Assembly (NCBI GenBank): GCA_019217005.1
Contig: JAHBNG010000026.1
Coordinates: forward strand, 62,001-126,000
Length of the DNA: 64,000 bases
Origin: Chloroflexi bacterium TSY
GTDB lineage: Bacteria > Chloroflexota > Anaerolineae > Caldilineales > Caldilineaceae
Reading direction: 5' to 3'
The notes below the pieces were generated by a model, which did not search any database, had not been told where the DNA came from, and worked only from the letters and a program-made list of their open reading frames with translations. How positions within the stretch are numbered: position 1 is the stretch's first letter; every line of letters starts with the position of its first letter. The position numbers and the translations under genes were made by a program. Shown here piece after piece: positions 52,218-61,603 of the stretch.

Positions 52218-55200
52218 TCAGCCTGGATCGATGCCATCCCACCCTCGTGAAGCATAGGCAAGAGCTTTATCAGGGTGGGCCATGAGAGCGAGTAGATAGT
52301 ACGCCGCTTCCGGTGCATCAGAATACGCTGATATCACACCTGCCCAAGAGGAACCAATCGTGTTCCCCACGCGATTGGCTTCATTTGTCTCAATCCACGT
52401 CTGGTCAGAGATCTCGTAATAGGCATGGGTGCCGGGTAATTGAGCGGCGCCTGTTTGACCACGAACTTGACTGCCAGGCTGTTGAGCCAATGCGCCCAGA
52501 TCTCCCCAGCTCAAAGCCATGGCAGCTTCGCCACGCAAGAACTGATCCCATGAATCACCCAAGGTGCGCTCAAACATATCTGGCGAGCTAAAGTGCGCCA
52601 ACTCCACTAAGGTTTCTAACGCACGAACATGTCCGGGGTTGTCCACAAGAGCTGCCATGTTTCTGAGATCAAACCAGTAGAGATTGGGGTTTTCGGGACC
52701 AATGACAAAAGAAGCAGAGAAGGAGAGATAATGTTTGACACCCCGTCCATCGTTTTTTAAGTGAAGGCTCAAGCTATGGTCGGGCTTACCATCTCCATTC
52801 AAATCTTTGCCATCAAAATATTCTGCAATGTCGTGGAAATGATCCCACGTTTCGGGCACAGCCAAAGGATGTCCATATTGCTTCTCAAATTCAACTTGAT
52901 GGTGCTTGTGCTCAAACAGATCCCGACGATAGTAGAGTACATGGCCGTCGTGGTCGTTCGCCACCATATAGTGTGCATCATTATAGCGCAAAAGTGTCCG
53001 AGGCCCTGTTTGCACATCTTCAAGATCCCACGACGGAAAACGCTCCTCACCATAAAGATCATCATAAGGCATCAAATAATCTTGACTGACCAACTCGCCG
53101 ATCCATTCAGCGCTGGCAATCGAGATATCATATTTGCCCGTTTGCGATGTATGATCTTCGATAAACATCGAGAGGTGGGCATCTCTAGGAGCACCCACAA
53201 TCTCAAGCTGAGCACCCGTCGCAGCTTCAAACTCCTTCTTCAGCTCATAAAGCGGACCAGAGATTCCACCAGTTGGTCCGCGATCATTGACCAGCACGGT
53301 CACTGTTTGTCCAGCAAACGGACAATCATCGTCACAAGGTTGAGCAACAGTTGGCGGGATTTGCTCACCAGTTTCTACAACGTTCGAGGTTGTGCTGTCT
53401 GGACCGATTGCAAGCGGGGTAGCGTCAATTGACTCACCCCTTGCATCTTCGACAGGTGGGATAAAGAAGAGCAGCGTGATCAGTAGAAGCGAGCCAGAAA
53501 CAACGGGCCAATAGAAAAGTTTTGGAATCAAATTACTTTTATATTGTACAACAAAACTTTTGGCCCCTGAATGATAAAAGATCGAGTTGACAGCAACCCC
53601 CAGTATGATCACATAGAGGACGATATACCCGTATTCCAAATAGACGACACCAGCCGCCTCCAACTCACCGCGCAAACCCACTTGTGAAATCGCAACCACA
53701 AAGAAGAGCGAAGCGGCATATCCAAGCACACCAAATGCACCATCGACTTCGACCACAAGAACGGCAAACATCAAACCAGCAATGACCAGGATCGTCACAG
53801 CATAGGCCACAATGGGCGAAAGCAGTTGACGTCCTACAATCACGTTGAAGTAGAGGTCGGGAATAAAGTTCCGCACAATTGCCGTTCGACTGCCAAAATT
53901 AGCATTATAATCGTCGTATCGATAGCTAAAGTAGGAGCGTCGAATATTCCAGTTTTCTAGAACCATCACTGGCACGGCCGGCACACCCGGAGTTTGGCTT
54001 GGTGTGACAAACTCATAACTTTCCAAATCCGGCACGAGAACAATTCGATCATCAAGCGCTTTGGGCCAAATCTGAATCTGGATCGTTGCCTCATCCAGGG
54101 GAAACTTGTCGACACTGGGCTCTTGACGCAGAGCCGCTCGAAAGAACCAACCAATGATCTCATGGTCATCCTCGATCACATGGTAACGCTCTTCTACTTC
54201 TCCGGCGAGATCATCAACGACATCGGTGAGAACAAATCCTTTTTTCGTATCGGAGGGGAAATCAAGCGGGTATTTCTGCCAAATTGTTCCAGTAACCACG
54301 TTTTCGTTGGCAAAACCGGTCACACCAATTGTCTCCAGCATAACTCCAGTTGGAATGCGGATGGGTGGAGCGAGTTTATTGTGTGCGAAGGTTTCATCGA
54401 TCTCTTTCAGCTCTTCTTCCAGCACATTTGGATTTGCCAGGACAATCTGTTTCGGATCTCGTGGTGGATATTGATTTTCTAGGAACCAGATTGTTCCCAT
54501 CATGATCACACAGAGGGTTGTAAAGGCAATAGAGATCCCCCAAAGGCTAAAGACTGTATGACGATGTACGCGCAAGATTAATGCCGCCAACAACAGAATC
54601 GTCAATCCGATTGAGAGCATCAGCCAAAGCAGATTGCGAACAAAAATATTGGGGCGTTCCTGACCAATCGATTTGTCAAATACAATCCCGAGCGACCAAT
54701 CTGCAAGCGGCAAGGGTTTGTGAAATGTCCAAACCACCTGATGAGTCGCCGGGTCAACGTTATTTTCGAAAAATGCTTCACCTGTTAATGCCTTTTCGCC
54801 AATCGCATTCAAGTCCGAATCTTGGAGCTCATTCGCTTTCGTAAAAATATTGTGTCGGATAAATTCTGTGCTTGGATGATAGATATAATCCCCATCGGTA
54901 TCGAGCAAATAGCTAAATCCTTCTTCACCAGCATCAATCGAGTGTAGAAAATCGACCAAGGTATCAATCGTATAGTTGATGTAGAAAACGCCAACGGCTT
55001 TGGTTGCAGATTCTGTTCGTCGTATCAACGGTGTTCGATATTCCACCACCCATTCGCTATGCAGCGCGTTGAAGTAAGGCTTGGGCCAATACCCACTAAT
55101 GCGGGAAAGTGTCTCATGATACCACTCGTTTTGTGGTCGCTCAGGATCGGTATAATCATAGAGATCTTCAAGTTGATGTTGTTTGAACAAACCTGCTTCA

Positions 55201-55658
55201 TCTTTCAAAAAATAGGGGGCGTAGAGCTCAATGCGGCTCAAATATTGGCGAGGTTCAAATGCAATACCAGCGCTATGTATTTGGGGAAAACGCTGCAAAT
55301 CAGCCTGAAGACGATTGACTAATGCAGATTGCTCGACTTGGCCATCAGCCCAGTCTTGAACAATGTTATTCGCGAGGGATTGCAAAACATTGAGCTCTCC
55401 ATTCATCCGACTGGCTAATTGTGTTGCAGTCACGGTAGCCAGTTCAAACGACTCGTTGTCGCGTATCCGATTACTTTCCAGATAACGACGAGTGGCGATC
55501 ACAGACCAGACAAGACTTGCGAGGAAGCAGATCAATAACAGAGCAAATATCGATGCCTCAATCAATTTTATTCTCGATTGGGCGGAGGAGTGAGCGGCTG
55601 GAAACCTCTTGTCCACAGATGAGTCTAACGGGCCAAGGGTTTCTGGCGTAACTGACAT
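52218..55658 (-). CDS. Cache sensor - multi-helix membrane domain - solute-binding protein fusion
   Basis: A 1,146-residue protein. It starts with one helix (FALLLICFLASLVWSV, near 35-50), followed by an extracellular double-Cache-like sensor of about 280 residues (YLLDTDGDYIYHPSTEFI), a second helix and several more between about 345 and 770 (ILVIAGLMFAVLVV, LLLITLLFFIPP), and from about 800 an extracellular family 1 solute-binding domain (TVTVLVNDRGPTGG, YDISIASAEWIGELV). No kinase, cyclase or methyl-accepting module is present. The arrangement of sensor and binding domain on one membrane protein is unfamiliar to me. The frame ends at a TGA 109 residues before the natural end. 21 nt downstream of the BMP-fusion gene. 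Confidence 0.8.
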   Translation of the reverse strand: MSVTPETLGPLDSSVDKRFPAAHSSAQSRIKLIEASIFALLLICFLASLVWSVIATRRYLESNRIRDNESFELATVTATQLASRMNGELNVLQSLANNIVQDWADGQVEQSALVNRLQADLQRFPQIHSAGIAFEPRQYLSRIELYAPYFLKDEAGLFKQHQLEDLYDYTDPERPQNEWYHETLSRISGYWPKPYFNALHSEWVVEYRTPLIRRTESATKAVGVFYINYTIDTLVDFLHSIDAGEEGFSYLLDTDGDYIYHPSTEFIRHNIFTKANELQDSDLNAIGEKALTGEAFFENNVDPATHQVVWTFHKPLPLADWSLGIVFDKSIGQERPNIFVRNLLWLMLSIGLTILLLAALILRVHRHTVFSLWGISIAFTTLCVIMMGTIWFLENQYPPRDPKQIVLANPNVLEEELKEIDETFAHNKLAPPIRIPTGVMLETIGVTGFANENVVTGTIWQKYPLDFPSDTKKGFVLTDVVDDLAGEVEERYHVIEDDHEIIGWFFRAALRQEPSVDKFPLDEATIQIQIWPKALDDRIVLVPDLESYEFVTPSQTPGVPAVPVMVLENWNIRRSYFSYRYDDYNANFGSRTAIVRNFIPDLYFNVIVGRQLLSPIVAYAVTILVIAGLMFAVLVVEVDGAFGVLGYAASLFFVVAISQVGLRGELEAAGVVYLEYGYIVLYVIILGVAVNSIFYHSGAKSFVVQYKSNLIPKLFYWPVVSGSLLLITLLFFIPPVEDARGESIDATPLAIGPDSTTSNVVETGEQIPPTVAQPCDDDCPFAGQTVTVLVNDRGPTGGISGPLYELKKEFEAATGAQLEIVGAPRDAHLSMFIEDHTSQTGKYDISIASAEWIGELVSQDYLMPYDDLYGEERFPSWDLEDVQTGPRTLLRYNDAHYMVANDHDGHVLYYRRDLFEHKHHQVEFEKQYGHPLAVPETWDHFHDIAEYFDGKDLNGDGKPDHSLSLHLKNDGRGVKHYLSFSASFVIGPENPNLYWFDLRNMAALVDNPGHVRALETLVELAHFSSPDMFERTLGDSWDQFLRGEAAMALSWGDLGALAQQPGSQVRGQTGAAQLPGTHAYYEISDQTWIETNEANRVGNTIGSSWAGVISAYSDAPEAAYYLLALMAHPDKALAYASRGWDGIDPG

Positions 55659-55679
55659 AACCTCAATTCCTAATCATAA

Positions 55680-57905
55680 TTAATTCTCAATAGCGGTATG
55701 TGATCTGAGTAGATTTTCCACCTCATCTTGGAGCCAATCGGCAGCACTCTCGGGCGTCATGGAGCCAACAATCATGATGTTATACAGAGCACGTGGAATC
55801 AGTTTCCTATTTTCAATATGTGCAATGACTTCCTTTTGCGTATCGTTATAATCCTGATGGAACGTCCAACGCGTCATGCTTCTGTATCCAGTCGTCAACT
55901 GACGGAGCGAATCTTCGTTGTAGAAGGAATGATACTGATTGGCATTTTTCCATGCACTATATCCGCGTTTCAGCACGGGCAATTTGTTGAGTGGATCGAG
56001 TGCGATGATTTCATTGTAACCCTTCGTCAGAAAAAACTCGACGACGTCCTTTGCCGCCTCGTCTGCACCTGAAATTAAGGCCAATGTATTGAGTTGACCA
56101 TAAGCCGTTTTGCCCGCTGGTCCTTCAATCTGTGTCACCACACCAGTTTGTTTCGGCAATTGATCGACCGTAATTTTGACCCGTTCTCCGCCAAAGATTA
56201 GAGAACCAGTCACGAGATCATCCAGGATATCGATTCCATAAAGCATGATGCCGGCTTCGCCCGTTTCGTATGCCAACCTTGCTTCATATGCTTGATTGAT
56301 GCCAGGTACAGCATGTTCGTGCAAACTGGTATACCAGTGCAACGCTTGGACCATCTCTGGTGCATTCATCGTCACTTTGCCATCTAGATCAAATGGATAC
56401 GCGCCAGCCGATAAGGCAACTTGCTCGAATACTCGATGGACATAGCGTTTGATCGGATGATTGGGCAAAATCAAGCCATGCAGTACGTCCTCATCTTGCT
56501 CAAAAGCCTGATTCATCAGTCGGATCGTGTTCCATGTATCGGGTGAGGCCAGTCCCAATTTGTCTGTCACGTCTTTGCGATACCAAATAGCTTGCACCCA
56601 ACCATCATAAGGCACGGCACCATAGTGAAAGGTAAAATCATTTTGCACAAGATTCAAAACTCCAGGATAAAATTTGCTTTCACCAATCCGGTCAATCACC
56701 TCTTCGGCAGCTATCTGATCAAGCAACCCATCTTTCACGAGATTTGGTAGATGCTCGACCCCAACGTGAAGAATGTCAGGCAAATTCCCTTCTTGTTGTG
56801 CTCGATAAAGTTTGTCAATGTTATAAGATTTGGCCGCCCGTCGTATCACAACGCTGATATCTGGGTGATCTTCCATGAATCGGTTTGCCACGGACTCATA
56901 AGCAGCCAAACGCTCAGGTTGATAATCGAGTGTCCAGAATTCCACGCTTGTTTTCGGTTTAAAAAAGCCACGCCGCGCCCGTGCAATAATCCGATCTTCA
57001 GGGGGAAAATTTGCGTGAATCAACCCGGTTTTTGCCTCATCTGATGGCAAACCGGAGATTAAATCGGGAATGGTTACCTCTGGCACAAACCCTTCGACCA
57101 GAAAAGACATACAATAGACACATGGCTCCCGATCCGTAATGCCTAGCTCATCGAGCATTGATGCCGTCAATCCTTCTAAATCGGATTGAGTAGGTGTTGT
57201 GCCTTGGGGAATAATCAATCGATCCTGATTGTCATAAAGTGGACCGCGAAAGATGTCAAAGCGAGTAAACGACCCTGTCTTCATCTCTGACAACACTTGC
57301 AAAATGTCGGGAATCACGCGTTGGGGTACACTCGCAAAAGGGTCGTTGTCGCCAGTAAAGCCGTAGAAGCCGACGAGCTTATCCTTCACAGTGCCATACT
57401 GATCGCGCGGTTTCCAACTGCCATCTAGGATCTGATTCAAGATCTCGAGATAAACCGGGCCCCAATTCCAGTAGGTAGCGCCCAGACAATACTCTTCTAG
57501 CCCTTGGCACACTGCCCACGAATCGCTCACGATAACACTCAGACCCCGACGCGCAACAGCCTCTACCGTGCTACGTGAGCCCGTGTGGCTAATGATGACG
57601 CTGGCACCTTGATCGAGCAACTCTTCAGCAGCAATTCGTTCTTTCTCTGGATCGGTCCACTCCAAGGTCCAGGCAATGTCGGCAACGCATTCAGGGCAAG
57701 TACGCCGCATGCCTCTTGCAACAGCGTTGGCATGACGCACTACCTCGGGAACGGGAAATGATGCCACAATCCCCACTCGATATGAACCGGAACGAGCAGC
57801 GCGCTCGCCGGCAACCATACCCGCAAGGTATTTCATCTCTTCCATTGCGCCAAAGAGGTTTCCAAAATTTGGTTCCGCTTTTTTGGGTCCAGCAATGTGA
57901 ATAAA
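55680..57905 (-). CDS. BMP/PBP1-type plus family 1 solute-binding protein fusion, 5'-truncated
   Basis: The first Met is at 57845, but in-frame coding sequence extends upstream (FIHIAGPKKAEPNFGNLFGA) to about 57905, where a palindromic element begins. The N-terminal 250 residues are the Bmp family (YLAGMVAGERA, YRVGIVASFPVPEVVRHANA, GASVIISHTGS), which lacks its first 60-80 residues and signal peptide. The C-terminal 420 residues are a family 1 solute-binding protein (LPDILHVGVEHLPNLV, VPYDGWVQAIWYRKDV). Without an export signal the present gene is unlikely to work. With the next gene it forms a two-gene unit of fused binding proteins and no ABC permease. Confidence 0.82.
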   Translation of the reverse strand, partial: FIHIAGPKKAEPNFGNLFGAMEEMKYLAGMVAGERAARSGSYRVGIVASFPVPEVVRHANAVARGMRRTCPECVADIAWTLEWTDPEKERIAAEELLDQGASVIISHTGSRSTVEAVARRGLSVIVSDSWAVCQGLEEYCLGATYWNWGPVYLEILNQILDGSWKPRDQYGTVKDKLVGFYGFTGDNDPFASVPQRVIPDILQVLSEMKTGSFTRFDIFRGPLYDNQDRLIIPQGTTPTQSDLEGLTASMLDELGITDREPCVYCMSFLVEGFVPEVTIPDLISGLPSDEAKTGLIHANFPPEDRIIARARRGFFKPKTSVEFWTLDYQPERLAAYESVANRFMEDHPDISVVIRRAAKSYNIDKLYRAQQEGNLPDILHVGVEHLPNLVKDGLLDQIAAEEVIDRIGESKFYPGVLNLVQNDFTFHYGAVPYDGWVQAIWYRKDVTDKLGLASPDTWNTIRLMNQAFEQDEDVLHGLILPNHPIKRYVHRVFEQVALSAGAYPFDLDGKVTMNAPEMVQALHWYTSLHEHAVPGINQAYEARLAYETGEAGIMLYGIDILDDLVTGSLIFGGERVKITVDQLPKQTGVVTQIEGPAGKTAYGQLNTLALISGADEAAKDVVEFFLTKGYNEIIALDPLNKLPVLKRGYSAWKNANQYHSFYNEDSLRQLTTGYRSMTRWTFHQDYNDTQKEVIAHIENRKLIPRALYNIMIVGSMTPESAADWLQDEVENLLRSHTAIEN

Positions 57906-57911
57906 GTTTGT

Positions 57912-58066
57912 GGGGTGGTTCAGAATTAGGTTTACACTTTTGATACATAGACAAAAATCTATATGAGGTCATTTTCTGCCTGAGCATGGCTCAAAGTAGA
58001 AAATATAAACATCTTTTCTCTTTGCAAAAATGTAAACCTAATTGTCCGCCTAAAATGAACCACCCC
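57912..58066. repeat. Palindromic element, copy 1 of a tandem pair
   Basis: GGGGTGGTTCAGAATTAGGT at the left end and AAAATGAACCACCCC at the right end, with inner inverted words TTTACACTTTTG and AAAAATGTAAACC. AAGTTTG flanks it on both sides (57904-57910, 58067-58073). It abuts the broken 5' end of the BMP-fusion gene. Confidence 0.8.
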
Positions 58067-58073
58067 AAGTTTG

Positions 58074-58219
58074 GGGGTGGTTCAAAATTAGGTTTACACT
58101 TTTGATATATAGACAAAAATCTATATGAGACCGTTTTCTCTCTGAGAACCGGCGAAATCAGAGAATATAAACGTTCTTTCTGTTTCTAAAAGTGTAAACC
58201 TATCTATCCAGCTAAAATG
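58074..58219. repeat. Palindromic element, copy 2 of a tandem pair
   Basis: About 80% identical to copy 1 with the same ends (GGGGTGGTTCAAAATTAGGT, AAAATGAACCACCCCC). On its right it runs directly into the truncated PHP-type gene, with no matching target duplication, consistent with a deletion or rearrangement next to it. Confidence 0.8.
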
Positions 58220-58999
58220 AACCACCCCCGAGTCGGCACGGAAAATCGGATGCAAGTGTTAGGCCACATTTCGCTATTAGGTTACTCCGGTAACATGATC
58301 ACACCTCTCTGTACTGGTGGCCCAACTGAATCAGCCATTGGTGACCCACAAGAAGTGACGATGGCCGAATGGGCACAACAATGTATTGCGCAAGGCGGTC
58401 TCACCGTTATGCCACATGCCCCAAACCCACAATGCGAGCGAGCCGCCGATCTCGTACTGGATCTGATTCACGCTGTAGAGATGATGACCTTTAATCCGGT
58501 TGCGCCCGGTCATGGTCAAATCAACCCCTATGGGATTGCAGACTGGTATCGGTATCTTAATTTGGGGCTCCATGTACCAGTGGTTGGTGGCTCCGACAAA
58601 ATGGCGGCTTCTTCGCTATTGGGTGGCATTCGTACCTATACAAACCTGGGGGAGAGCACCTTTACTTATGAAAATTGGATGACGGCCGTGCGAGCCGGAA
58701 ATACTTTTGTAACAATAGGCCCACTGGTGGAACTGTTGGTAGACGGTCTCGCACCGGGCAGCAAACACCATCTGCCTCTCTCTGGTGGTACAGTACAAGT
58801 TTCCTGGCGTGTTGAGTTAGTACGAGTACCGATTGCCCAGGTCGAACTCGTCGTGGGTGGATTGGTCGTGGAGCAGGTGACAGTTGATCAGAAGATGACG
58901 GCTAAAGGCAGCTTTGCATTTCCCGTGAAAGAATCGACCTGGGTTGCCTTGCGCGTGCGCGGCAGCTACAAGGGAAATCCTGAAGAGGCTCATGAATGA
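58217..58999 (+). pseudogene. PHP-domain metal-dependent phosphoesterase (CehA/McbA-like), C-terminal fragment
   Basis: The frame begins with an ATG supplied by the palindromic element (at 58209, MNHP), then continues RVGTENRMQVLGHISLLGYS, MAEWAQQCIAQGGLTVMPHA, VEMMTFNP and HVPVVGGSDKMAASSLLGG. These are the middle and C-terminal parts of CehA/McbA-type PHP hydrolases. The N-terminal metal-binding HxH motif is missing, and a transposon abuts its 3' end, so it is very probably non-functional. Confidence 0.8.
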
Positions 59000-59433
59000 A
59001 AATAGGTGAAATGGGAGTCAATGAGAGAGCGAAGAAAGGAGTCATTGACAAATTTGAGATTGTGAGTCCATTCAAAGATGGCAACATATTGGGCAAGATA
59101 ACGTTTATGAACACCCCGAAAGGGACGCAGAAAATTGCGTAGACCAGTCCAAATGCCTTCCATGGTGTTGCAGTGAACTTCCCGAATGCCGTCGCCATCA
59201 TCATCGCGAGCCCATTCGTACCGGGAGTGACAAACAGTGGCATGAGAGCGACCAGTCTCCGCAATGGGATTGTAGGCGTTGCACTCGTCGGTATAGAGAG
59301 TGGTGCCAGGGAGAGAGCAAGCAACAACTAAAGGAACAATGGTTGCTTGTTGTGTGTTGTCACAGACCGTGAACTGGACTTGGCCAGAGGTTCGTCCCAC
59401 AACGCCCAGAATCGGTGGTCGGTCGTTCTCCAT
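58990..59433 (-). CDS. IS1595-family transposase, C-terminal part (ISXO2-like domain)
   Basis: The catalytic half: NDRPPILGVVGRTSGQVQF, LYTDECNAYNPIAETGRSHA with an acidic residue pair, and the conserved end CNTMEGIWTGLRNFLRPFRGVHKRYL. In-frame sequence continues upstream to about 59550 (RDSVAEADELYQNAGEKG, with the first catalytic acidic residues), although the first Met in this frame is at 59433. The last residues may overlap the element end. Confidence 0.8.
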   Translation of the reverse strand: MENDRPPILGVVGRTSGQVQFTVCDNTQQATIVPLVVACSLPGTTLYTDECNAYNPIAETGRSHATVCHSRYEWARDDDGDGIREVHCNTMEGIWTGLRNFLRPFRGVHKRYLAQYVAIFEWTHNLKFVNDSFLRSLIDSHFTYFHS

Positions 59434-59991
59434 CGTCCCTCGTCCACGGCGCTTGTTGGCTCGAGGTCTGGGCGGGTCATCTGGATCGGGATGGTAATCG
59501 CCTTTCTCTCCTGCATTCTGGTACAGTTCATCGGCTTCAGCTACAGAATCGCGAAAAAGGGGGAAGCGGCTGCGGCTTGGAGCAACGCCGTATTCTGGAT
59601 CCGATGGCGACGCTCCAACAACGTACTATAGTTCAGAGACAGTTCCTCTGATAGATGCAGCGTTGGTGTCCCTTGAATGATGCCTCGCATCACTAAGACT
59701 ATCGTCACACAATTGTAATGCGTTCCAGACCAGACTGTATTCGTAAAGGCATCGTATACTTTGCCGCATTCTCGGCATCTGTACTTATTCCCCGGGGCTC
59801 GCTCTCGACTGTGAGGCGCTTGCCCTTCTGGCAATCTATGTCCATCTGGACATTGCATCCCTTCTGGATGCAAGATCTCTAACAATCTCTCATAACAGCC
59901 TTCTTCGCTCATCAGTTCTTGGATCGGATATCGCATTTTCATGGCTCTTTTTCTCTTTTCTTTTTTCTCATTGACCTCTTTCCCTATTTTA
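58998..59991 (-). mobile_element. IS1595-family element (ISXO2-like transposase)
   Basis: Imperfect inverted ends: AAAATAGGTGAAATGGGAGT near 59000 and, on the other strand, TAAAATAGGGAAAGAGGTCA near 59972-59991, both followed by CAATGAGA. The transposase is read leftwards in two frames. The element's right end has been hit by transposon copy B, whose TATTTTA target duplication lies in it. Confidence 0.7.
59541..59942 (-). CDS. IS1595-family transposase, N-terminal part (zinc ribbon)
   Basis: A 133-residue frame with the N-terminal zinc-binding domain of IS1595 transposases (CPDGH, CRECGKVYDAFTNTV), then LNYSTLLERRHRIQ. It goes out of frame in the homopolymer CCCCCTTTTT near 59560, before the DDE domain. 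The catalytic part is in the frame of the neighbouring entry. Confidence 0.8.
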   Translation of the reverse strand: MKMRYPIQELMSEEGCYERLLEILHPEGMQCPDGHRLPEGQAPHSRERAPGNKYRCRECGKVYDAFTNTVWSGTHYNCVTIVLVMRGIIQGTPTLHLSEELSLNYSTLLERRHRIQNTALLQAAAASPFFAIL

Positions 59992-60090
59992 CTTTACTTT
60001 CTGGTAAAAGAAAAGAGATGAGGTGAGAAATGTGACAAAAAGCGGTTAGCAGTTCATCCTAAAGGTAGAGAACCCAAAAAGGAGGAAGGA

Positions 60091-61122
60091 ATGCTAACCG
60101 CGCCAGAAATAACTATAGCAGTACTGATGAATGTATTGCAAGTAACGCCGATGGGAACAAACGTAAATGTAATGCGTCTGATGTGGGCAATGCTGAATGG
60201 GTCGTTTCTGAAAAGTCGAGGAGCAATCCATAGCGCATTGAAAGAAAGCGGGTTTGAAGATGAGGAGCTCCGGCGAAGCTGGTGGAGCTTTCGATATGGA
60301 TCATGGGATATCACAAGTCTGCTGGGGTCGTGGCAAGAAGAAGTGGAAAGGGAATGGGAGGCAAAAAAGTTAGAAGGGTACCGAGTGAAAAGCATAGATA
60401 TCACAGGGTTCTGGCGACCGAAGCTGCAAGGGAAAGTGAACCGACTCTATAACTCAACGGTTCGTCGGGCATTGCCCGCGCTCATCTTTGGAGTGATGAT
60501 AAGCTCGGGGGAGATAGGCGGGAAGCGAGTGCCACTGCTCAAGGCAATCATGAGATGCACGGTTGGAACAAAGGAAAGTGAGTTTCGGAAAAAGCTGCTG
60601 ACAGAGACGAAGAAATCACTGGAGTCAGACGAAGTGGCGGTGGTCGATGCCGGGTTTACAATCAGAGAAATGCTAGAAAGCGGCATAGACCGATTTGTCC
60701 TGCGGGAAGCCATTAACTGCACAGTGCGCCGCAATGAGTTCCCCAAACGCAAAGAAAAAGGCAGACCACCTGAATATGGTGATATTGTGCGTCCGCTCTC
60801 TCGCAGCTATAAGGGAAAGCGACTCGAGGCTACAACTCCGGACTCGTCTGGTCGCTTTCTCTATAGTGGTCGCCTGATTTGCTATCAAGCATGGCACAAT
60901 CTCGTCCCCAGAACAACCAAGGTGGATACAGCCAACCGTACCTACTCGATTTACGTCATTCAGGATCCGGCCTACAACACACCTTTGGTTTTGGCGACCG
61001 TTATGACTTTGCAGCCTGAAACCATTTATCTTGTCTACCTGGAACGCTGGCCTGTTGAACATCCCCCCCTTGGCTTCCAAGCAGATGATTGGCTTACATC
61101 GTCAATTTGTTCATGCCGATGA
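60091..61122 (+). CDS. DDE transposase, copy B, most of the protein
   Basis: 343 residues, of which the first 330 are collinear with the family. Acidic motifs VKSIDITGFWRP, VAVVDAGFTIRE and LERWPVEHPP are present. The run of C near 61072-61078 has seven bases against six in copy A, so the last dozen residues are out of frame and the correct C-terminus lies in the next entry. A one-base correction would restore a full-length transposase of about 430 residues. Confidence 0.85.
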   Translation: MLTAPEITIAVLMNVLQVTPMGTNVNVMRLMWAMLNGSFLKSRGAIHSALKESGFEDEELRRSWWSFRYGSWDITSLLGSWQEEVEREWEAKKLEGYRVKSIDITGFWRPKLQGKVNRLYNSTVRRALPALIFGVMISSGEIGGKRVPLLKAIMRCTVGTKESEFRKKLLTETKKSLESDEVAVVDAGFTIREMLESGIDRFVLREAINCTVRRNEFPKRKEKGRPPEYGDIVRPLSRSYKGKRLEATTPDSSGRFLYSGRLICYQAWHNLVPRTTKVDTANRTYSIYVIQDPAYNTPLVLATVMTLQPETIYLVYLERWPVEHPPLGFQADDWLTSSICSCR

Positions 61123-61381
61123 GGCTTGTTTCCGCTTACCTGAACTGGGGCTGCTTGCTGGCAATCTTCTTTCCCATTTAGCCGCTTCTCTTCCTCCCAT
61201 ACCGACTGGCTACTGGGCTCGAGAGCCTCAATCCACTCCCGGCAGGCTGCGCCGTGTTCTCTCGAGTGCTCTTTTTCCAACTCCTGACCAACTCGATCCT
61301 GACTTTCGGAAAAAGGCCTCGGTTTCACACCATTTACCTAAAGGCGTTCTCGCTCATCGCCGCCTCAATGCCGCTGCTTAA
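61073..61381 (+). pseudogene. DDE transposase copy B, C-terminal part after homopolymer frameshift
   Basis: Reads LASKQMIGLHRQFVHADEAC, then the tail LPELGLLAGNLLSHLAASLP and ends HRRLNAAA as in copy A. Separated from the main frame by the extra C. Confidence 0.78.
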
Positions 61382-61603
61382 ACTAGCCGAGCACTATTTT
61401 TACATTTTATCCCGTTTTTTCAGGGTGGATTCTTTTTTCCGCCCCTTTCGGTTTGCCCTTTGTCACTCAAGCCTTTACCAGAAAGTAAAGTATTTTACAT
61501 ACTTTTCACCTACTTTCATATATGAGCCAAAATCTTAAACCTAGGGAATTGTTCTCATTCAATATAGCGAAATCACCTCTACAATGATACCGATGAGTAG
61601 ACT

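Larger units (their letters stand above)
59992..61490 (+). mobile_element. DDE transposon, copy B
   Basis: Ends CTTTACTTTCTGGTAAAAG (59992-60010) and CTTTACCAGAAAGTAAAG (61473-61490), flanked by the 7-bp direct repeat TATTTTA (59985-59991, 61491-61497). Near-identical to copy A in the sulfur operon, but without the 215-bp insertion. High similarity indicates recent transposition. Confidence 0.92.

Noticed and set aside
52218..52220. TGA in the Cache/solute-binding fusion as a second selenocysteine
   Set aside because: The position (GWDGIDPG-stop-FSQ) is not a redox-active Cys site in solute-binding proteins; a CGA-to-TGA mutation is simpler.
57912..58219. Two-unit CRISPR-like array
   Set aside because: The two ~150-bp units are palindromic elements with inverted ends, not short direct repeats with spacers; no cas genes.
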